Shown: positions 21,431 to 31,714, counted from the stretch's first letter. The stretch: 64,000 bases of DNA from Procambarus clarkii (GCF_040958095.1 NC_091176.1:45144855-45208854); one strand, 5' to 3'. Notes: generated by a model not told the origin, from the letters alone. Numbers and translations are program-made.

Positions 21431-21744
21431 TAGTTGATGAGGTGATTGTTACAGAGTTCAGCTGGAGTAATTGGGGGACTTTGGATTGGTGGACAAGATA
21501 ATGGGAGGGGGGGATTGGATGTCTCAGGAGCATGTAAAGTTGGGTTGTCGATAGGAAACCGGTTTGGGTCAATTATGTTCAGAGTGTCCGGTGTTATATT
21601 TATTGGGCGAAGGTTGTTATCGACCCTGAGGCTGTTCCAAATATTTAGTAGGCGAATAGGATCTATGTTGCTACAACCAGATATAGTTCTGGAATATTCC
21701 AGCAAGCAATCGTCTACAGGATGAAGATGGGGTTGTTGGTTCAT
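21430..21744 (-). CDS. Hypothetical Pro/Asn-rich protein, 104 residues
   Basis: Starts MNQQPHLHPVDDC. A short ordered part (LLEYSRTISG, LLNIWNSLR) is followed by a Pro-rich tail. No domain is recognised. A minus-strand TATATAAA lies at about 21852-21858, giving a leader of roughly 80-110 bases. It ends in TAA overlapping the ATG of the following small ORF. The opposite-strand frame here is a shadow. Confidence 0.5.
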   Translation of the reverse strand: MNQQPHLHPVDDCLLEYSRTISGCSNIDPIRLLNIWNSLRVDNNLRPINITPDTLNIIDPNRFPIDNPTLHAPETSNPPLPLSCPPIQSPPITPAELCNNHLIN

Positions 21745-22164
21745 AATTGACTTATGACTCTAATGGGCAAATCCTATACTGCACTTTTTGGTTGTGACGA
21801 CTGTACTTAGTTAGTTCTAGAATGTGGACCGCCAAGTTGTCGGAGTCTCTTTATATAACGTCCTTTCCAAGGTTATCCTTGCCAGGTTTCCCCTGTCTCC
21901 CTAATACCAGATTAGTTTTTGGCTAAAGCTCATCCTTCTTTACAACTTTTAGTTTGTTTTTCTAATTCTAGGCTCAAAAGTGATTATCTATTTGAATGAA
22001 TTATTCATTATTAAATGTTTAGTTTTGTCATCATTCATTATTAAAGGTTTAGTTTTGTCATCAAGATGTTATGATTGGAAAGTTGTAACGGAATAAAAAT
22101 CTGGAGAAGATTGAACAAACTGACATAACCATTACAAATATCTTTCATCATTATTTCATCATTG
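21745..22164. other. Promoter region and spacer
   Basis: Holds the TATA box for the 21744 ORF. A direct repeat (ATTCATTATTAAA-GTTTAGTTTTGTCATCA) occurs twice at 22003-22063. From about 22060 the sequence belongs to the inverted duplication whose other arm ends near 27300. Confidence 0.55.
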
Positions 22165-23109
22165 CTATGTTGTACAAATGTAATCTTTGTCTTCTTCTTC
22201 TTCTTCTACCTCCCTTTCTACAACTTGATCTTTCAACACCCCCCGATTTCTCATCTTTTTTAAAATTCCGTTCTTTTTAATGGAGTAATTTTGGTACTGA
22301 TTTTTCCAAATAGTAATATTTTCCCTTTTTTGTGAGAGGTAAGCCACCATTTTAGTTACTACATAATCAGGGGAAAGATAAGAATAAAATTTGGCATCTC
22401 TTGGTATTGTTTCTATTGGATTTTTAATTTTATTAATAATACTAGTAAATTGTTCTAATAAATCACAATGCATGTCCCACGCTGTAGATAGTGATATATT
22501 TCTTAGTTTTGACCAATTATTATTTTTTTCATAATTACTAATAAGATGTTAAATTATATTCTCATCATATCTCACGACTTCATCGATTTTAATGTACATA
22601 TCAATATTTGTAATTGATTTTTTGTTTACTTCAAATGTTTGTTCATAAGTTAAACAATTTCTAATAATATACTCACTTAAACTTTGTTCAACATTTCTTA
22701 CCCCATCTAAAAGAAAAAACCATAAATCTACCACAGCGTTAATATATATTATCATTTTGGCCTCTTCAATTTTAAATGGGGAATATACCCCAAAATCTTC
22801 GTCAATTACAATATCCTGATTGTGAAATTGTGTAAAAAAAATTTCATACCAGATAAATTTATTATCAGCTGTTAATCCTGACATATCGTAAATTTTCCAA
22901 TAAATTAACTGTCTTCTGCTAAGATTGGGTGGATAATTAAATTTAATGTGGGAATTATTAATATTATCATTTATTAACTTGTATAACTTATAACCTATAA
23001 ATAAGTATCTTATTAGATTATGTCTCAGGGGTAAATAATGTAATCCAGGAATTTTTTTGGTGTTAAATTTTTCATTATTTATATGTTCGATATCTATATT
23101 ATTTTTCAT
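22165..23109 (-). pseudogene. Hypothetical protein with one in-frame stop
   Basis: Two open stretches, 22549-23109 (186 residues from MKNNIDIEH) and 22165-22548, lie in the same frame and are separated only by one TAA at 22549-22551. The sequence on both sides is AT-rich with Asn/Ile/Tyr-rich protein and ends in an acidic run (EREVEEEEEDKD). I do not recognise the family. The 5' end has a small tandem duplication that disturbs the N-terminus seen in the other arm of the inverted repeat near 27007. A separate ATG (22473) could start a 102-residue downstream product. Premature stop is the simplest reading. Confidence 0.6.
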
Positions 23110-23400
23110 TATTTATATGTTCGATATCTATATAGTTCCTCTTTTTTGTTCATATTTTTTTAAATCCTTTAAATATTCAATTCTAATACTTTCTCGAAAT
23201 GATCTGCCCTAGCAACAAATAGGGAATTAATTATTGACTAAGATTTATTGTCATATGAATTTTTTATTATATATTTGTGATAGAATTTAATCAAATAAAT
23301 CCCAATAACATATGGTCTTTGTTTCAAGGTTATCTGACCATGGCATAGACAAACAAAGACTACTTTTTTTTTTCCGTGGCATAACGTGTCAATGTTTTTT

Positions 23401-23673
23401 TGAGATATATACAAGAGTTGTTACATTCTTGTACAGCCACTAGTACGCGTAGCGTTTCGGGCAAGTCCTTAATCCTATGGTCCCTGGAATAGGATCCCCT
23501 GCCGCGAAGAATCGTTTTTTCATCCAAGTACACATTTTACTGTTGCGTTAAACAGAGGCTACAGTTAAGGAATTGCGCCCAGTAAATCCTCCCCGGCCAG
23601 GATACGAACCCATGACATAGCGCTCGCGGAACGCCAGGCGAGTGTCTTACCACTACACCACGGAGACTGCAAA
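23401..23673 (-). mobile_element. tRNA-derived SINE inside the left arm
   Basis: Minus strand begins GCAGTCTCCGTGGTGTAGTGG (A-box region) and has GGGTTCGTATCC (B box) about 50 bases on, followed by a long body containing CCCGAAACGCTACGCG, a word I recall from decapod repeats. It ends in an A/T-rich tail near 23401. The right arm of the inverted duplication has the same flanks joined directly (near 26765), so this is an insertion with an empty site, and short AATGTT repeats flank it. Confidence 0.8.
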
Positions 23674-23786
23674 TGTTAAATGTTAATGTACTATTAGATC
23701 AAAGACTCTAAATCCTACCCCCTTCACCCCCTACACATGATGAATGTTATACTATACTATAATGTAATGATGCCCAACCAATTAAT

Positions 23787-24327
23787 TCACATATCATTCT
23801 TTACATTAGAAAGGGAACTTAAGTGATTGACTGGACTCTGGCCGATGGTAGATTTAACCAGTTCAGTTATCATTTTCTGTATTTCAGAGTTACGTACTTC
23901 TTCTGTTAGTCGCAAGGCAACATTTTGTAAATGATCCACATTATCTTGAAGCCTCGACAATTTAGTTAGCACATCAATAACAGTTATATGGGTGGTTAAT
24001 TCATATTGGGGATATTTACTCAAATCTATTGAAGGTTTCGGTAATCTACCTTCGGTTTCCAGGTAATCAAGGCCTTTAAAAATAGAAGTAACGTGGTCGT
24101 CTTTCGTTTTGTATAGATCATTGTAATCCATCTTATGTGGATAATTAAATTCTTCTACTCCATATGGCCACTCACTTACCATTATTACATGATACCAAAA
24201 TTTTTTTGGTAGCTAGGAGTTCATCATTTGAATAAAAGGTTACTAAGATATGTTTAAGTTTTACAGCATCATACTCTTTTCTAAAGAATAAAATATAGTT
24301 GATCATTTCGTTTACTGACGACGTCAT
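23787..24327 (-). pseudogene. Family B protein, copy 5 (frameshifted)
   Basis: Starts at MTSSVNEM (24327) and reads to about 24175, where the frame changes in the CNNG-EWPYG region and a short segment is altered. The second frame continues through KPSIDLSKYPQYELTTHIT to the normal C-terminus (SNVKNDM). A frameshifted, otherwise well-kept copy, enclosed by the inverted duplication. Confidence 0.8.
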
Positions 24328-24576
24328 TATACTTATTATTACTGTGCTCGTTTTGGGCAAATGAATGTAATAGTTAAGTGAAATTCTAAATTTTTATTAC
24401 TTTTATACACTTCTTACAAAAATTTAATTTCTAATTAGTGACAATAGTTGTTGAAAACTTGTACTTTTAATAATAATTAGTTCCCCTTTTTATACCATTT
24501 GACTTAATTTTAGTTATCTCAAATAATATGAGAGGAGGGGGTAATAATGATGGTGGGGGCATTGAAGCCAAGTATA

Positions 24577-24712
24577 ATGACGTCGTCAGTAAATGAAATG
24601 ATCAACAGGATCTATACAAAACGAAAGACGAATACGTTTTTAAAGGCCTTGATTTCGGCCAGAGCCCATTCAGTTACTTATGTTTCCTTTGTAATGTAAA
24701 GAAATATGTGAA
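24577..24712 (+). pseudogene. Family B remnant with large deletion
   Basis: Plus-strand family B start (MTSSVNEMIN) jumps after about 30 bases to the YKTKDE region and then to the GQSPVSHL-like end. Dead fragment. The following flank matches 14590-14880. Confidence 0.75.
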
Positions 24713-25000
24713 TTAATTGGTTTGGCATTATTACATTATTAAGATTCATCAATGGTTTTTATTTATACTTTTAGCATTTGCTCCTAACTTCAAGATTTAT
24801 TTATTATAAGAATAATAAACAAATATATTTTATAACATAATCAATTCAGTAAAATAACTTAAAATACTACACAGTGCTTTGTGTCTCTTACACAATCCCA
24901 ATAAATATGTCACTACTGTTTTGGACATGTGAACGAGTTTCATTAAATGGCAGTGGTCATCACCGTCACTAAACCATACAAAATGTATGAATAGTGATCG

Positions 25001-26413
25001 CTATCCAATTTGCCAATGTATCTCATCTCGGGGTCTGTGGTGCGTTTGAAATAAAAGTTCAGTAGTTGTTTCATCTGCTACTGCTCTTTCCCATGATCTA
25101 ATCATTAGATTCCGTTGAACTTCATTGATTATTTGGCGTTTTAAAAAATGAGGAATATTAGGGTTGGTGTTGATTGTTCTACGTAAGCAGGCCACGGTCC
25201 AATATCCCATTCTATTAATATCCAAAAAGGAATTCACAAATTGATTGACGCACATTGCCTGCAAACTATTTGGCTTGTAGGTGTTTTTACATGGAGGTGG
25301 TGGTGATGATGATGATGATGATGATAAACCTTCGTCTTCTATAATAAAACGACAGATTTCTTCCTTTTCTCCCGTTTGAATGAGGTCCATAAAGAGATGG
25401 GGATTTCGGGTTATGAAAAGTACGCGGTTTACCCTTTCTACATAAAAGGATCCATAGTCTTTCGCCACTATTCGAGCAATTAATTCTCTCTTCGCAGAAT
25501 TTAAATGATAAATTCTGTCAAGCTTTCCTATGTTAATACAACATATATCATCACACTTTTTATCACCATCACTGAAAACCCGAAATGTATAATTTTTAGG
25601 CCATTTATTACAATATTCGGGTACCCCATAAGGATAACAACGTTTATAGTTGGGGTCCCTATAAATTATATCTTGACGAGGCTTGTGATGATAATATGCC
25701 TTCCCATCATGTAAACAATAGGGTTTATGTCGAATCATCCTTCGATTAACGTATTTAAGCCATTTTTTATTTTTAAACCATGCTTCGTAAGCTCTCACAT
25801 CTCGGGTTAATTCCCAACGTATATTTTTAAACATCATGTGCCTGAAATAATAATGCCGATTCAAATATTGTTTTATAGACATAAGCTTTTTCAGCGCTGC
25901 CTGATCAACTTTGCTACATGACGATGGAATCGATATTCCGTCTGCTATCATCATCTCTCTCAGAGCTTCTCGTTCCTGCTTGGAAGCTTGTATCATCATT
26001 AGAAATATGGAAGGATCTTTGGCGTAGGACCTATATCCCTTGATAGGCAATATTAAGTAATCCGGATCACGGGGGTACTTGAAATTATGTTCACAGAACA
26101 TAATGCTTCTTTGGTCAATGTTAGAGAAGAATTCTACAAACATATAAGAACAATAATTTTCAGCCTCATTAAATAAGACTCGCAGTATAAATTGCAATTG
26201 GGATGCCGCAGGATATCCTTCTTGAGTAGATCCCATCCATATTTTAATAGCATAAACATTTACAATTTGGGGGTTAAATTGTATTAATTTACTTATAGAT
26301 GGTTCTAAAGTAATATTTAAACCAATTGAAAAATATTTGTCTACATATTTTTTTATTTGGGAACTTGATGTAATCGAAGATGTAAAAGATTTAAAGGGAA
26401 ACATGGATACCAT
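25001..26413 (-). CDS. Family A protein, copy 6 (intact)
   Basis: 470 residues from ATGGTATCC at 26413 (MVSMFPFKSF); a longer frame upstream has no ATG and crosses the old acceptor region. All family blocks are present: WMGSTQEGYPAASQ, GYRSYAKDPSIFLMMIQ, MMIADGISIPSS, RWELTRDVRAYEAWFKN, FRVFSDGDKKCDD, LFITRNPHLFMDLIQ, a Ser7Pro4 linker and LQAMCVNQFVNSFLD, with the extended C-terminus shared with copy 5. The 3' splice AG seen before other A genes is changed here (ACTCATTTGC), so its transcript start or splicing may differ. Function unknown. Confidence 0.8.
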   Translation of the reverse strand: MVSMFPFKSFTSSITSSSQIKKYVDKYFSIGLNITLEPSISKLIQFNPQIVNVYAIKIWMGSTQEGYPAASQLQFILRVLFNEAENYCSYMFVEFFSNIDQRSIMFCEHNFKYPRDPDYLILPIKGYRSYAKDPSIFLMMIQASKQEREALREMMIADGISIPSSCSKVDQAALKKLMSIKQYLNRHYYFRHMMFKNIRWELTRDVRAYEAWFKNKKWLKYVNRRMIRHKPYCLHDGKAYYHHKPRQDIIYRDPNYKRCYPYGVPEYCNKWPKNYTFRVFSDGDKKCDDICCINIGKLDRIYHLNSAKRELIARIVAKDYGSFYVERVNRVLFITRNPHLFMDLIQTGEKEEICRFIIEDEGLSSSSSSSPPPPCKNTYKPNSLQAMCVNQFVNSFLDINRMGYWTVACLRRTINTNPNIPHFLKRQIINEVQRNLMIRSWERAVADETTTELLFQTHHRPRDEIHWQIG

Positions 26414-26637
26414 GGTTTTAAAACCTTTGTGCAAATGAGTATTCCGAATGTTAGTAGGAGTAAATCCCTTTATGTACAATGAGTGTGAAAAAAAATTTAA
26501 GTATAGATTCAACCAGAACAAAGTTTTCAGCAAATATTATCACAAATTAGGAAAAACAAATTGACAAGAAGTATAAAAGTAATAAAAATTTAGAATTTCA
26601 CTAACTATCCATCCATTCATTAACCAAAAACGAGAAC

Positions 26638-26745
26638 ATATTTTAGTAACCTTTTATTCAAATGATGAACTCTTCTGAAGTGCAGAAAATGATAACTGAA
26701 CTGGTTAAATCTACCATCGGCCAGAGTTCAGTCAGTCACTTTGAT
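26638..26745 (+). pseudogene. Family B remnant
   Basis: Pieces matching ILVTFYSNDEL and then EVQKMITELVKS of family B, joined by a deletion, immediately before the right arm of the inverted duplication. Confidence 0.7.
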
Positions 26746-26747
26746 CT

Positions 26748-27300
26748 TTGATCTAATAGTACATTAACATCGACACGTTATGCCACGGAAAAAAAAAGTA
26801 GTCTTTGTTTGTCTATGCCATGGTCAGATAACCTTGAAACAAAGACCATATGTTATTGGGATTTATTTGATTAAATTCTATCACAAATATATAATAAAAA
26901 ATTCATATGACGATAAATCTTAGCCAATAATTAATTCCCTATTTGTTGCTAGGGCAGATCATTTCGAGAAAGTATTAGAATTGAATATTTAAAGGATTTT
27001 AAAAAATATGAACAAAAAAGAGGAACTTTTCATTAATATAGATATCGAACATATAAATAATGAAAAATTTAACACCAAAAAAATTCCTGGATTACATTAT
27101 TTACCCCTGAGACATAATCTAATAAGATAATTATTTATAGTTTATAAGTTATACAAGTTAATAAATGATAATATTAATGATTCCCACATTAAATTTAATT
27201 ATCATGAAATAATGATGAGAGATATTTTTTAATGGTTTTGTCAGTTTGTTCAATCCTCTCCAGATTTTTATTCCGTTACAACCAATCATAACATCCTAAT
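26748..27300. repeat. Right arm of inverted duplication
   Basis: Near-exact reverse complement of the left arm. It contains the start of the gene found at 22165-23109, here as MNKKEELFINIDIEH, which stops after about 40 codons (TAA near 27128), and lacks the middle of that gene. It has no SINE. Confidence 0.8.
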
Positions 27301-27815
27301 GATATTCTCTCTAAGGCCTGGTGATTTTTTTTTGAAAAATTGTTTTGATTCAATTCATCTGCCACTACTCTTTCCCACGATCTAATCATTAGATTCCGTT
27401 GAACTTCGTTGATTAATTGGAGTTTAAATAAATGAGGAATATTACGGTTGGTGTTGATTGCTCTACGTAAGCAGGCCATGGTCCAATATCCCATTCTAGT
27501 AATATCCAAAAAGGAATTCACAAATTGGTGGTGGTGATGATGATAAACCTTCGTCTTCTATAATAAAATGACAGATTTCTTCCTTTTCTCCCATTTGAAT
27601 GAGGTCCATAAAGAGATGGGGATTTCGGGTTATGAAAAGTACGCGGTTTACCTTTTCTACATAAAATGATCCGTATTCTTTCGCCACTATTCGAGCAATT
27701 AATTCGCTCTTCGCCGAATTTAAATGATAAATTCGGTCAAGGTTTCCTAGCCTAATACAACATATATCATCACACTTTGTACACCTGAATATTCCAAATA
27801 TTACTAAGAATGTGG
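27276..27815 (-). pseudogene. Family A remnant, copy 7
   Basis: Minus-strand family A C-terminal sequence in two frames: ELIARIVAKEYGSFYVEK to a shortened linker (27496-27777), then VNSFLDITRMGYWT to a changed end (27276-27521). At 27778 it joins directly to the 5' flank of a family A gene (TTGGAATATTCAG on the minus strand), so roughly the first 300 codons are deleted. Not functional. Confidence 0.8.
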
Positions 27816-27844
27816 CTACTAAATTTCTATTGGATGGAATAGTA

Positions 27845-27962
27845 GCGAAGCTTGTGTTGGTTGGCCGTCAGTGGATGTAAAATGTGAGAGTAGCCTGCGA
27901 CTACTTGATATTTATATAATTCAACTGATACTGCTACCATCTACTCCGGGCAACCAGCTGTC
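27845..27962 (-). promoter_or_regulatory. Shared promoter block, copy 1
   Basis: Minus strand: GGTTGCCCGGAG, then a TATATAAATAT box, a CTCTCAC word and TACATCCACTGA, in the same order and spacing as before the coiled-coil gene at 62999 and near 54755-54860. Here it leads into a family A remnant with no intact reading frame. Confidence 0.65.
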
Positions 27963-28090
27963 TCCTCCACTCTTTGAGCAATGTTTTGTAATTTTTACTG
28001 CCCCCTTTTTTTTTTTTTTTTAGTAAATTTTGATAGCAGGATTATTTGTTGATTTAAAGTGGTGAGACCACAAAAATATTAATGCTTGCT

Positions 28091-28405
28091 CTACTTGGTG
28101 GAGGTTTCCAGGTAAGCAATCAAGTCTGCACGCTCATTCTTCTTCTTAAGACCAACGAACACCATCTTTGTGCCTGGAATAAATTTCTTGGGGTTGGTCA
28201 AGTAGATATCCAGATTATCTTTGTCCCACGTGATACTCTTGGCCTTATTGGCATAAGTGTAAATATAGCCAGAAGCCTGACCAGTTTGGCGGCCGAAGAG
28301 GCCATTTAGATTTGGTCCAGTTTTGTGCTTGCCGTTTAATTCAACAGTGTGACACTGTGCACACCTCTGCATAAAGATCTTCTTACCTTTTTCCCTCTCA
28401 ACCAT
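28091..28405 (-). CDS. cycs: Cytochrome c
   Basis: 104 residues, the normal length for mitochondrial cytochrome c, the mobile electron carrier between complexes III and IV that also triggers apoptosome assembly. Haem attachment CAQCH is at residues 15-19, the [11 protein letters not shown] loop, the conserved Trp and the axial Met in PGTKMVF are present, and the C-terminus [11 protein letters not shown] is standard. It is somewhat unusual: it starts [11 protein letters not shown], has [10 protein letters not shown] where TDANK-type is usual, and Leu-Asp-Ile in the DNLDIYL helix. The ATG is preceded on its strand by a long T run and CAG, a strong 3' splice site, so a leader exon is likely. The coding part has no intron. 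It may be a host gene, a retrocopy or a captured gene. Confidence 0.9.
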   Translation of the reverse strand: MVEREKGKKIFMQRCAQCHTVELNGKHKTGPNLNGLFGRQTGQASGYIYTYANKAKSITWDKDNLDIYLTNPKKFIPGTKMVFVGLKKKNERADLIAYLETSTK

Positions 28406-28407
28406 CT

Positions 28408-28765
28408 TCTGAAAAAAAAAAAAAACATTAACTTAAAAGGTTAAGGTGTATGCTATTTATTTATTTATTTATTTATTTATATGTTTCATATACTTACTTA
28501 CAAAAAAAGGACACTTTTTTTTCTTTGTTTTAGGATTCTGATATACTCTGCGAGAACACTGCACAACCTTGAGTCAAAACACACTCACAGATGGACTAAA
28601 AAATACTGTAGATACAGATTTGGATAATGTATCTAACCAGCTACAACTTCAACCAAACACAGTTTCAAATGAGAAAACATAAGAAATAAATAATTACACC
28701 CTCCTATAAAAATATGATATGAAAATGTGGTAAGGATGACATTTTAACTTTTCGGATTAGAGTTT
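28408..28765. other. Probable intron or leader region of cytochrome c
   Basis: Contains the T-run/CAG acceptor (minus, 28409-28424), an (ATTT)n tract at 28455-28481 and no reading frame of note. Confidence 0.45.
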
Positions 28766-28931
28766 TTATAGCATTGGTGCCTGAGCTGGGCCCTGAGGTG
28801 GGCCCTGGGGAGGCAACTGTGACTGTACCTGCGGTGGACCTTGCAACTGAAGTGGTGATGGCTGGCCTTGGGTTGTCATATGAATATGAACGCTAGGTGG
28901 TACCTGTTGCTGCCTGAGAAATTGATGCCCT
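28766..28931 (-). CDS. Possible Pro/Gln-rich terminal exon
   Basis: On the minus strand a CAG acceptor after a pyrimidine-rich stretch (GGGTTTCAATCAG) opens a frame reading HQFLRQQQVPPSV and then repeated Pro/Gln (QGPPQGPAQAP) to TAA at 28766. GC-richer than its neighbours and more like a host exon. No partner exon can be identified between here and the RING gene, so this may be an orphaned host exon or chance. Confidence 0.3.
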
Positions 28932-29009
28932 CTGATTGAAACCCAAACAGAGGTAAAAATAACACATACATATACATTTATTTACAAAAAAACATTTTTT
29001 TTAATTGTT

Positions 29010-30167
29010 TTATTTAATGAATGTTGGTCTCAGGATTGGTTCACCTCCCTTTCTATGACAAAGTTGGTTAAAGAATAATAAGTATTTTCTATTTGATGGA
29101 TCATTAGAATTTTTTGAGGCTAGTTTTAATAAATATGGCTGTAAACTCTTAAAAACAAGTTTCATCTCTGAAAGTGTTTCATTAAAGTTAAGGTATAGGG
29201 TAACTGGTGTCACATATTCGTCAAAAATCCAACTGTTTTCCATAATATATCTTTCTATATACAAATCAGTGACTGCCAATTGCTCCACTCCATATATAAA
29301 ACTAGTTGCGGCTTCTAAAAACAGCCTGTCAGTTTGATTACCCCAAAATAAGATTTGTGCATACTTACGAGAAAATTCCCTAATGCTACATTTTAGATGA
29401 TGCATATTCAACACAAACACACTTTTTACTATTTGCTTACAAAGTGGACAAAATATTTCATCTTTGTAGATAATGTTTGATAAAAAAGAGTACATCCCAT
29501 AAGAATTATTCATATATCTAAGGCAGCCATAATTATTATAATCAAATTTCCCTGTAGATTTTTTACCCAACAAAATTTTGGCTGATAATGTAAACATACA
29601 TTGAGGACAAATACTGTGACCACATCCAACCATATAATCATCAAACATAAAAACCATGTCACCTGACCCATTCATATCTAAACAAATGGGGCAAGATACA
29701 ATTTGATGACGAATGACATTTTTCTTGATAGTTTTAAGGGAACCGTGTTTAATTGATATATCAATGACAACGTCCTTATTATCAGGTCCCCAGAGTCGGT
29801 TGGACACCAGGTTTGTTTGATATTTTTTCAAAAATGGTATTTTAACCAGGACTGTAGAATTATTTTTAGTTTCAAAACACTCGTCTTGTCTAAAATCATG
29901 TTCATTTTCAAACAGATTTATATCAGTATCAATTGATCTGATATTTGGTGAACAATTAAATATAATAGTTAACGATGCCTTTTCTGCTTCTGTCATAATT
30001 TCTATGATGTTTCTTACTTTGATATTCTGCTGTAATCTTGACCTTGTAGGAGAAATCTTGCAAGTCAAAAAAAGTTGGCAACCTCTTGAGTTTTTTGAAT
30101 TTGATATTTTGTATATATTTTTTTTTAAATGTCTTCTCTTTGGACATTTCCCCAGGGATAATTCCAT
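29010..30167 (-). CDS. RING-finger protein, probable E3 ubiquitin ligase
   Basis: 385 residues from MELSLGK; a frame extends 26 codons further but crosses TTTCTTCTAG, a good 3' splice site just before this ATG. The N-terminus is basic (KCPKRRHLKKN). A RING domain lies about residues 160-270: CPICLDMNGSG, then CGHSICPQC, and after a long insert CPLCK. The two zinc sites are split by about 65 residues, longer than usual. A C-terminal helical region follows (LFLEAATSFIYG). RING proteins commonly pass ubiquitin from E2 to target, and large viruses often use them against host proteins. The AT-rich coding and leader intron match other genes in the block. Confidence 0.8.
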   Translation of the reverse strand: MELSLGKCPKRRHLKKNIYKISNSKNSRGCQLFLTCKISPTRSRLQQNIKVRNIIEIMTEAEKASLTIIFNCSPNIRSIDTDINLFENEHDFRQDECFETKNNSTVLVKIPFLKKYQTNLVSNRLWGPDNKDVVIDISIKHGSLKTIKKNVIRHQIVSCPICLDMNGSGDMVFMFDDYMVGCGHSICPQCMFTLSAKILLGKKSTGKFDYNNYGCLRYMNNSYGMYSFLSNIIYKDEIFCPLCKQIVKSVFVLNMHHLKCSIREFSRKYAQILFWGNQTDRLFLEAATSFIYGVEQLAVTDLYIERYIMENSWIFDEYVTPVTLYLNFNETLSEMKLVFKSLQPYLLKLASKNSNDPSNRKYLLFFNQLCHRKGGEPILRPTFIK

Positions 30168-30378
30168 ATTAAACCTAGAAGAAATATGAAAGATAACATT
30201 AATATTAATTAAAAAAAAAGGGAGAAGAAATGGAGTTGTAAACAAGGGGAAAAAGCTCTTTATTCCACAATTAACTATTCAAAAAAAAAAAAAATAAACC
30301 AAAAAAACAACACTTTTCTCGGGTTTGGTATGTAGAAAGATGTCTGAAAAGTGATAGGGTAAATAAGAGTAGGATGGA

Positions 30379-30413
<35 letters not shown>

Positions 30414-30687
30414 GGTAGAGATAAAATTTCTTCAATTAGTAACTATGGTCTCTCTCACCTCAATCAGTTCATAAAGTTTTAGGAAACATATCTAAACCCA
30501 CTGACTGGTTCATTCTGTTGTCAGGATTAAATCATCACACAACAACAATTGACCAGGGAGGGTGGAGGTCCGTCTTATTTATGTTAATGACACTGTCCTG
30601 TTTTTTTTTTTTTTTTGGTCATAAAGAGGGGAACCTATGAAAAAAAATATATATATAAATTAGGAGGTTTAACTATTCTTTTCATTG
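30168..30687. other. Spacer with TAG microsatellite
   Basis: (TAG)n tract at about 30378-30407 and a T run at 30600-30616. No gene seen. Confidence 0.6.
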
Positions 30688-31395
30688 TTATGATGTCTTT
30701 GACATAATTTTGTTTATAATTTTAACTCTGACACCAAAGGGGTAGACCTGTCTAGAAAATTTTATAATTGCTGGTAAGTAGTCTCTTTCCCAGTTTCCAC
30801 CAGCCAATCCACACCCAATTAACGATGGAAATATTACCAAACTGTATTTTCCATTAGATACTTGCACTGCTAATTTATTTAGACCTTCATTAAACCAATA
30901 AATCCTGTTTTGGGATGTATCTTTTAAAAGGCCAGATAAAAGTTGATGATCGAAAGGTTCTAAATGTCTAGGATTTCTTCCTTTAGGTCCAACATCAACA
31001 GTACACGACTGCTGTAACTGCTGTATGAGTCTTTTTGTATAAAGGTTTTGATTTTTCTCCTTCCCCATATAAAACTGCCCAAAAACATTTATAACTACTG
31101 GTCCCTTTGTTACAGTGTTAGGATGACAAATCTCAATATTTCCTGGTTGAGGTCTATCTTCAAGCATAGCACGGTTTAAAGTGCCTATTGCCCGGCGTCG
31201 TGTATAAGAACCACAGTATGGATATATCTCAGCAAGAATCTGAGAAAGTCCATGAGATTTAACAGCTACACAGTTGAGTATTTGTACAAGCGCTATATTG
31301 GGGCTTCTATATACAGGGTCAGTAATGTCTCCATTAATAAACTCCAAGTTATCTACAAAGAAGAAAGAAACATTGGTTATACCATTACAGTCCAT
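30688..31395 (-). CDS. Macrodomain protein (ADP-ribose binding)
   Basis: 235 residues from ATG. A macrodomain covers most of it: FINGDITDP near residue 18, QILNCVAVKSHGLSQ near 38, VVINVFGQFYMGK near 100 and FPSLIGCGLAGGNWE near 190. The last motif is typical of the Poa1p-like and phage ADP-ribose-1''-phosphatase branch, which binds ADP-ribose or removes it from substrates. There is no extra domain or targeting signal. Viral macrodomains often reverse host ADP-ribosylation, but a host-type RNA repair role is equally possible. It is divergent from the kinase gene at 31715, with about 320 bases between starts. Confidence 0.85.
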   Translation of the reverse strand: MDCNGITNVSFFFVDNLEFINGDITDPVYRSPNIALVQILNCVAVKSHGLSQILAEIYPYCGSYTRRRAIGTLNRAMLEDRPQPGNIEICHPNTVTKGPVVINVFGQFYMGKEKNQNLYTKRLIQQLQQSCTVDVGPKGRNPRHLEPFDHQLLSGLLKDTSQNRIYWFNEGLNKLAVQVSNGKYSLVIFPSLIGCGLAGGNWERDYLPAIIKFSRQVYPFGVRVKIINKIMSKTS

Positions 31396-31714
31396 AATTA
31401 TCTTCTAATATATGTTGCCAAAGAATATATTTTTAAGAGATTAGGATATGTTTGATTACCTTTCTTGATAAATTCCTCCATTTCAGTCCAATAGTTTGTG
31501 AATTACTTCAAATATTTTCAGTTGTATTTGTCATGACAGTGTTTGTATTATAATATATGAAAAACAAAAACTGTTGTATTATATATAGTTATGATATATT
31601 TAATATATATATGTTTTTCTTTTTTTATACCTTCTATCAAAATTTCGTAAGACTTATAAGAGTTGGGTTTGGTATCCGTTTTCAAGTTGGGATTATATAA
31701 TAAATAATTAAAAA
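31396..31714. promoter_or_regulatory. Divergent promoter region, macrodomain and kinase genes
   Basis: An AT-rich spacer between two divergent starts. TATATAATAAATAA lies at 31694-31707, very close to the kinase ATG, and TATATATATG lies near 31602. No exact start site can be assigned. Confidence 0.45.

Larger units (their letters stand above)
22060..23712. repeat. Left arm of inverted duplication
   Basis: Reading the minus strand from 23712 down to about 22950, and again from about 22150 to 22060, reproduces the plus strand at 26748-27300 with few changes. The right arm lacks the 22150-22950 section and the SINE at 23401-23673. The arms enclose a 3 kb A/B unit. Confidence 0.8.

Noticed and set aside
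23590..23673. tRNA gene
   Set aside because: This is the head of a SINE; it is not followed by a proper tRNA 3' end.
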